A stretch of DNA of 64,000 bases from Punica granatum (taxonomy: Eukaryota; Streptophyta; Magnoliopsida; Myrtales; Lythraceae). Where the stretch lies: assembly GCF_007655135.1 (NCBI RefSeq), contig NC_045127.1, forward strand, positions 12,471,001 through 12,535,000, given 5' to 3'. The notes under the pieces are model-generated. The model saw nothing but the letters and a program-made list of their open reading frames with translations, was not told the DNA's origin and ran no database searches. The position numbers were made by a program, and so were the translations under genes. Of this stretch, positions 57,932 to 64,000 are shown one piece after another. Positions within the stretch are counted from its first letter, which is position 1; every line of letters starts with the position of its first letter.

Positions 57932-59175
57932 CATTCTCCTGTCATAAAATTTCTACCAGAGGTCATGAATGTACTTTTGATGTAATTTGTCTCTAATTTA
58001 GTTATTTAGTTATAAATAAAACGGAATTCTTCTTCTACATCTATATCTATATTACAAATGGGAGAAGAAGTTAGTTGGTGTAACTTTCCAACTCCCCATA
58101 ATGCCGATGAAAAATAATATTAACAAATTAATAGCCATAGCCATTAGATTGTAAGGAAATGATAACTAAATTAATAATTTTGAGCTTTTCTGTAACTACT
58201 AATTACACTTGTGTCTCTTTTACTAATTCTCCCTTTACTTCTTTCCTCTCACTCCTCTCTCTTAACTTCACGTTTCGTCTCTGTCTCTGTCTCTATCTCA
58301 GTCTCTTTTTAACTTTACACACCAAATACTCTTCTTGAATTTTAAGTTTGATTTATCCAAAAGTTCGAGTTCATAGATGCTTACACTTACAGCTCATATG
58401 TATCCAAATATTTTTATTTTTGGCTGAATAATTATTCACCTTTGTTTGAAAAATTGATCAGAGAGAGGGGGGTGGGGAGTCCCGTTGGTAGGGAGGTCGT
58501 TGGATGCATCTGACAACTCTTGCGACCTTGCTAGGGGGAAAGGTGGCCGGTAGGAAAGCCCCCACAGGCGGGACTCCGAGCCAACCCCCACCAACCGCAC
58601 ACACAACACAAACCCCCCTCCCCCCCGGGTCTTTTTCTGTTTTTAATTCCTTTTCTTCTTCTTTTTTGAATTTTTTGAGAGTTTTAAAATTACAAATATT
58701 ATTTGAATAGTTAGGAGGTGCCGTGTGGACCGATTCAATGCCATTAACTTCTAGTTACGGTTTTTTACTAAAAATGTTCAATAGACTAAAGTAATTTTAG
58801 GACTGAAGTTTAATCTTTTATATAATTTTAAAACTTCAACAATAATTTTTCCAAACAAAATGTGTTTTTTATTTTTCTGGAAGAAAAACATTTTGTTTTC
58901 CAAACAAACTGTATTGTTTAATAAACTTCAAAGCTATTAATCCAGCTCTCCGTTATTAAATGATTTCTAATCCGTGATCCAAACCAGCAGCAACAGTCAT
59001 GTGGTTTCTACGCATTCCTTCAAGGTAAATTTTAACTTGCTTCTCCAATTACTGTCATTCTCTCTTGTCATAATTTTTTTTTTGGTGAATTGTCGTAAAA
59101 TTTCTAAGAGAGGTCACAGATGTACTTTTAGTGCAATTTGTATCTAATTCTGTATTCGCAGCTCTAGAAATCTAA
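57932..59175. other. Gene-free; right half of the interrupted repeat and its full paralogue
   Basis: 57932-~58010 (CATTCTCCTGTCATAAAATT, CAGAGGTCATGAATGTACTT) completes the repeat begun at 53650. 58981-59175 is an intact related copy (AGTCATGTGGTTTCTACGCA ... GAGGTCACAGATGTACTTTT). Between them, a C-rich patch at 58505-58635 has no recognisable gene. Confidence 0.55.
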
Positions 59176-61157
59176 AGAAGTACGTGATTTACCGATGTTT
59201 TCTGCCTCTCAGGAGCTTGCATCCCGAGGTAGGGCAAAATATACCAAAACAAGTTAGTCTCAGTAGCAATACTGAGATTACGAACCAACTGGATCGGTAT
59301 CCTCCCTAAATGCAAGATGATTAGTGTCATTGCCGTATTGTTGTTAGTGAGATTTCAGGAATTTAAGGCGAAAGTACGTACATAGCAAGAGTGGGGGCTA
59401 CTTGAGCTAGTTTTAGGGGCTTGTGATTGGGTGGTGTTGTTACTCATTTCTCCAAATGTATTACTTCAGGCATAGTTTTTAGCAAATAATTTAATTTCAA
59501 CTTCGGATGACAATCTAAATCACAGTTTCAGTCGAAATCGAAATTGAAAGCACATAAAACCGTTGAGAAATTAGATTGCAAATTCAATCCGCTTGTTTTT
59601 CCAATTAATTATTCATGTAATCGTGTACTTAGTGAACGAAATCAAAATTTAAATTTAATATATATATATATATATGTATATATGTGTGCATATATATATA
59701 TATAAATGGTCAAGTCCTTTGTGCCTTTGTCTTATGCGAAACAGTACCAATGATTGTGAGGGACACAAGAGGTTGTAATTTTGGGACGTACGGTCATTTA
59801 ACTAAAAGTTAAAATAATTAATTAATTAATTAAAAAGTTTCTTTGTGAGACATGTCCCAAACAAAAAGACACGTCTTTTCTCCTCGATGGTTCCATTGAA
59901 CACAAATAAATAGAGGTTCCAGTGCCCAATAGTCAGAATCGAGAAAAATCTAAACACTTCTAGAATGTTGAATGAGAGAGTTAGGGTGTTTTACGAGTTT
60001 GTTAATCATAGAACACACAAAGGCTTTGTTGTATTCTCAAATAGACTCGTTAGAAACCCAATAGTAACTTTGTGTGGGAGCAAATAACTCTTTTCGAAAA
60101 GGGTTAACTCAAGCCTTGAAGCGAATGCACATCATTGAAGATCATGTTTGTCATCTTCTTCGACTCCGAATTCGAGATCAGCATCTTCTTCTTCGATCGA
60201 ATTCGAATTCGGTTCCATCATCGTCTCCAAAACATCCGCCCTACGGTCTAAACCCTCAACAATCAAAACGAGTTATTTGTGATGGTTGTGGATTCTAACA
60301 TTGCGTTCGAGAAAAGTTACGAAACCGTTAAATCTTAGTCATTTGCTTATGATGTTAATTTGTGTTCTCTATGAGATGTGCAAGGTTTGCACAATTTAAT
60401 CTAATTTTGTTAATATATGCAAATGAACAACTGCATTTTATAAGTGAATGATTTTATGGATAAGTGTGAATTTATATTCAATCGAGAGGAAATATCACCT
60501 TAGTGGATATTGTTAATTAAATGTTGCGAGGCATTGTTTACTGTGTGTTACATACATAATAGAATACCGTTAAGAATTGTCAAATATCCTCCATATGAGT
60601 TATGTAAAGATAAAAAAGCGATTTTAGAAAATTTCGAAGTGTAGGGGTGTTTGGCCTCACATGGTGTTCCCAGTCAACGAAGACTGAAGTTGGGCTTAAG
60701 AGCAATCATAGGTATACTTAGAGATATGCCCGAGATTTTAAGGCTTACCAAATTTTATAGTAGTGCAAATACGATAATTGAAATAAGGAAAGTGTGTTCA
60801 TTGAAAATAAGATTTTTGATGATCAACCAATACAGTGCGTGAGTTAGAAATTTGGTCTATATTGGTCAAACTACTAATGAGTTAACATATTCGGAACATA
60901 AGTCCGATCACTTGATCAAACTAAAATGTCTTTCTGAATATGTGGTTACGATGCAAGGAAAATTCTAAAAGTGAGAAATGAGAGTCCGAACACATGATCT
61001 GAAGTGATCAGATGAAAAAGCATTTTCGTGATGATTAGGTTAAGAAAGCGGAATGGCGAAGAGATCTCTTCATACTAATAAAGTTGTGGTCACGATGGAG
61101 CTTGCCATTTCCGTATATTGTAACAAGGGTATTGCAACTTTGAGGGTCAATACCTAG
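59176..61157. other. Gene-free; possible old LTR-like segment at about 59750-60300
   Basis: Contains a TA microsatellite at 59659-59703. The segment ending GTGGTTGTGGATTCTAACA-like at 60300 has an AAATAAATAGAGG TATA-like motif near 59905 and a CA end. That is compatible with a decayed copia-type LTR, but no partner LTR, primer site or duplication is seen. No gene. Confidence 0.3.
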
Positions 61158-64000
61158 TGTCAGTACCTCGTTTTGATCTGCCAACTCTCGAGAACTATCG
61201 ATACAGTCACAGCTTTTGAACTCAGGGCGTTACTTTAATTTAACTCTAATTTTATATTTTCAGAAAAAATACTCTACGGGACGTTTTCGGGTTTTATGTG
61301 CATCAAGTTGGATATTCAAAATCTGGAGCAAAATTCGAGGCCAAAAAATATTTTTCTGCATAATATTGATCTCTGAATTTTTCTGAATGCAATGGTGATA
61401 CCGGATTGTTTTTCGGATGTCCGGTTAAAAAAACAAGATCAGGCCTTACACGCATCAATTTCTATTTTTTTTCAAAATTCAGGACGATACTTGTGATTGA
61501 AAACTGTTTTTCCACATAATATCAATCCTTGAATTTTTCTGAACACAACGGTGGTCCTGAAATTTTTTTTCGGATATCCCATTAAAAAGATTGAATTTCG
61601 AAAATAATAGCCATTACGATCAACTCGTGTCAAAGGTTCGGTATCAATTTTTGTCGAGTTTCGATCTCCATCGATGCAAATTGGAATTCTCATGGAGTCG
61701 ATTATTTTTTGAATTTCTCGATTTCGAAAGCGTTCATGCGAAAGTGTTGACGGATTCCAACAAATTGAATTTCGCTCGAAAGACAACCGTACGAAGACAA
61801 AAAAAAAGAAAAAAAGAAAAAAAGAAAGGGGAACAGATGGCAGGCGACCCCCATGCAACTGACCCCGTTGACATCTCTTTCTTTTCTTTTTCCTTTTTCC
61901 TTTTTCCTTTTTCCTTCTTCTTCTTCTTCATTTTGACAGAACGCCCATCCCCTGCTAATCCAACCTACACTGCTAATCCAAACTGCACGCAGACTGAACA
62001 TCAACTCCTGTTGCTTCTGCTGATCACGCAACCATCACACCATCAACCATTTCCATCTTCTCTCCATGCTTCGATGATCTCCAGCCCGGCAACCGGCTTC
62101 AACCATTGGCACCCATCACCACACCTACAGACAGGGGCGGAGCCACGGAGCGGCTTCAACTATTTAAGATTTTGCCCATACAAATATTTATGTCTGAGTC
62201 ATAATTTTGCCTCCGCTGGATGAAAATCCTAGCTCCGCTCCTGCCTACAGGCGCACGCAACCGGCCCTTTCCTCTCCTGCCTCCTCGATGATCAGCTCAC
62301 CAAAACTCCCTGCAGCTCTGGAACCGTCAGCCACGCATCCATCACTGCCATCAATCCATCTATCTCCATCACCAGCTTGCACAGGCACCCGATCCCTCCC
62401 AGCCTTCACTCCCTACCTCTGCCCCTGGCTTGGACCAGCTCCGTGATCATATCCACCAATCCATTAGCTGGCTGGTTTTCTCCTCTCGAGCCCGGCCAGC
62501 AGGAACAACAGCATCACTCCATCTTATCCACAGCTGGACCCGGAGCTTGATCCTCAGTCTGTATGGGGGGGACAACAAACTGAAGCTCCCTTCCTCCTCT
62601 TCTTACTGTCATTCTCTCAAGCTACAACCGTTCTCTGTCCCTCTTTGGAGCCGCTAATTGCTCTGCTGGTGCTTGCCCCTTGAATCGTTCCAGTGTGGCT
62701 CACCTCGAGTTCAGCTGCCCACCACCAGTGTTGCCCTCCTCGAGCTGCTCATCTCCACAGTCGCTGCTGCTCGCTTGTTATTAGCCAACCTCGAGCTAGG
62801 CCAACTCTCTCTTTTTTTTCATTCCCCGTTCTGTCCGCTGCTGTCTACTGATGTGTTGCTCTTTTCCTTCCTCGTACAGGTTCGGGCTTCCCCGCTGAAC
62901 TCCTAAGCTGCTCCTGGTGTCCTTCCCTCAAGTCCTCCTCCAAGCCCCGAGCTCAGTTCGCTGTTGTCACTGCCCCTCGACGTCATTTGCTGACTGAAGC
63001 TGCTGCCTGTTTCTTCCATGGGCTGCAGTTGCCACTGCTGCCACCTTCCCGTATGTGTTTTGGTGATGGGAGGTTTATCCGGGGTTCAATTTGTGGACGA
63101 TTCGAAGCTCACGAAGTTCTCTCGACACTTACTCAGGAAAAATATAATATCTCGAGCTTAGTGGCATGACTAGGACTCTATTTTTGTATTTAGTTCAATG
63201 GTTGCATGAATAACGATAATGAATGAATGTATTGATCGATACAAGAACCGGTTTAATGATCAAAGTCGACTCTTTAAAATCGGGATGTGTGTGGTGTGCA
63301 TCGACTCGAGCATGAACGTGTTTTAAATATATAACACTTAAAAGTAGTTGTGCGGAATGAGAACGAATTGACATGAAATGAATTCCATGAGCATTCGGCC
63401 CTAAAAAAAAAAAGAAAACCGAAAAATGACTAGATACACCAAAATCGATTTAATTGATCATTCGGACATAAAACCGACGACTTAAATTTTGTTGTGATCA
63501 TTGCGACCTTGATTCGCGTGTTTTAGAATGTTTGAATGCATTTTAATAAAGACCTCGCACGAATCGGTTCAATCACTTAAAGTCGGCTTAAAATCGGGTT
63601 TAATTCCGTGACGATTGGGAATTAGAGTTTTTATCGAACGGTCCATCAATGACTGGCACAACGGCTCAAAACCCGCAAACCAAAGAATTCGGAAAATTCA
63701 CTCAAATTAACAAATTCCTCAAGGGGGGGAATCGGGATGTTTCATTCGGCTAATTAACCCACTCAGCTTTCCAATAAATTGCACGAACATGCCAATGATT
63801 TGTAATCGCGTCGACGATTTATGAACTAGTGGTAGCGCCCTTTTTAAACTCACATTATTTAAAAACACCGAGATATGTAATGGATATCTAGGGAGCACAT
63901 GCGTGTCTTGACTCGAGTCTGGGTCCAATTTGAGGCGGCTCGAGTCGGGATGTATGAGTTCGTCTTAGACGACTTCCGGGTGGAGCGACCGATTTCTCAA
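61158..64000 (-). mobile_element. Inverted, diverged copy of the long LTR, truncated by the window end
   Basis: On the minus strand from 64000, it tracks the plus-strand LTR from about 55620. Shared landmarks are CGACT-GAGCCGCCTCAAAT, AAGATATCCAT/TAGATATCCAT, GTTAATTAGCCG, then CACTAAG-TCGAGA, GTGTCGAGAG-AA and GTGAG-CTC. Its 3' end is read as ACTGACA (61158-61164 on the plus strand is TGTCAGT), like the GCCGACA end of the other copy. There are many differences, so the two are old. No coding capacity is recognised, although a C/T-rich, Ser/Pro/Leu-coding stretch spans 61860-62960. Confidence 0.6.
62132..62243. mobile_element. hAT-type MITE, 112 bp, inside the long LTR
   Basis: Terminal inverted repeats are CAGGGGCGGAGCCA (left) and CAGGAGCGGAGCTA (right, minus). 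An 8-bp duplication CCTACAGA/CCTACAGG (62124-62131 and 62244-62251, one mismatch) flanks it. CAGGGGCGGAGC ends with 8-bp duplications are characteristic of hAT-derived MITEs in many plants. Confidence 0.85.

Noticed and set aside
60074..60298. 74-residue frame ending in a CDGCGF motif
   Set aside because: No recognisable domain; it sits in a possible old LTR-like segment.
61472..62906. Several Ser/Pro/Leu-rich frames on both strands
   Set aside because: They lie in the C/T-rich part of the inverted LTR copy, overlap a MITE, and show no conserved domain.
1..64000. A novel defence, biosynthetic or other multi-gene system
   Set aside because: Only two intact genes are visible, one at each side of the left part, with no operon-like or clustered gene content. 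The remainder is explained by transposons and AT-rich intergenic DNA.

Overview
This window is nuclear DNA from a flowering plant, most likely a woody eudicot. The evidence is spliced plant genes with GT-AG introns, a plastid co-chaperonin, an R2R3-MYB factor, AT-rich gene-poor DNA, many GA/CT and TA microsatellites, and dense plant-type transposon debris (MULEs, TRIMs, SINEs, MITEs, a very long LTR). The species cannot be fixed from sequence alone; an order such as Myrtales is only a guess.

Only two genes look intact. At the left edge (1-513, +) are the last two exons of the plastid GroES-type co-chaperonin CPN20. At 9070-11155 (-) is a complete three-exon, 321-residue R2R3-MYB factor of subgroup 20 (the MYB2/MYB78/MYB108 group), with a TATA box and a (GA)n tract upstream. 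Two host or element coding relics are also recognisable: a dead AP2/ERF domain at about 25.1 kb (+) and a LINE-type RNase H fragment at about 18.2-18.5 kb (-).

The rest is mobile DNA. From 11.4 to 33.5 kb there are two TRIM elements (12.1 and 16.4 kb), inverted-repeat MITE-like elements (17.0, 19.8, 27.1 kb), and scattered copies of two tRNA-like SINE families that I define here from the window itself. SINE-A carries an A-box-like head TGGTTCAAGTGG and a B-box-like GGTTCGAATC. SINE-B carries an A-box-like TAGTGCAGTGG and a B-box-like GGTTCGATA.

The centre (33.5-45.8 kb) holds two complete but degenerate Mutator-like elements (MULEs) only 483 bp apart. MULE1 (33550-39614) has ~300-bp terminal inverted repeats and a perfect 9-bp target duplication. 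MULE2 (40098-45764) has ~500-bp inverted repeats of unrelated sequence and sits inside an older SINE-A copy, whose two halves flank it. Both carry a MURA-type transposase (PB1-like N-terminal domain, Mut-type DNA-binding domain, DDE core, SWIM finger, CCHC knuckle) broken by a few stops and shifts. A non-autonomous relative with a perfect 9-bp duplication lies at 47654-48909.

The right end (53.7-64 kb) holds a ~4.2-kb sequence that looks like a solo long LTR (53733-57927). It is inserted in a repeat whose uninterrupted paralogue lies nearby at 58.98-59.17 kb. An inverted, diverged copy of the same LTR (61158 to beyond 64000) carries an 8-bp-TSD hAT MITE. I found no CRISPR array, rRNA, functional tRNA gene or clearly novel multi-gene system. 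The most informative signals are the nested insertions and the decay pattern of the two MULE transposases.
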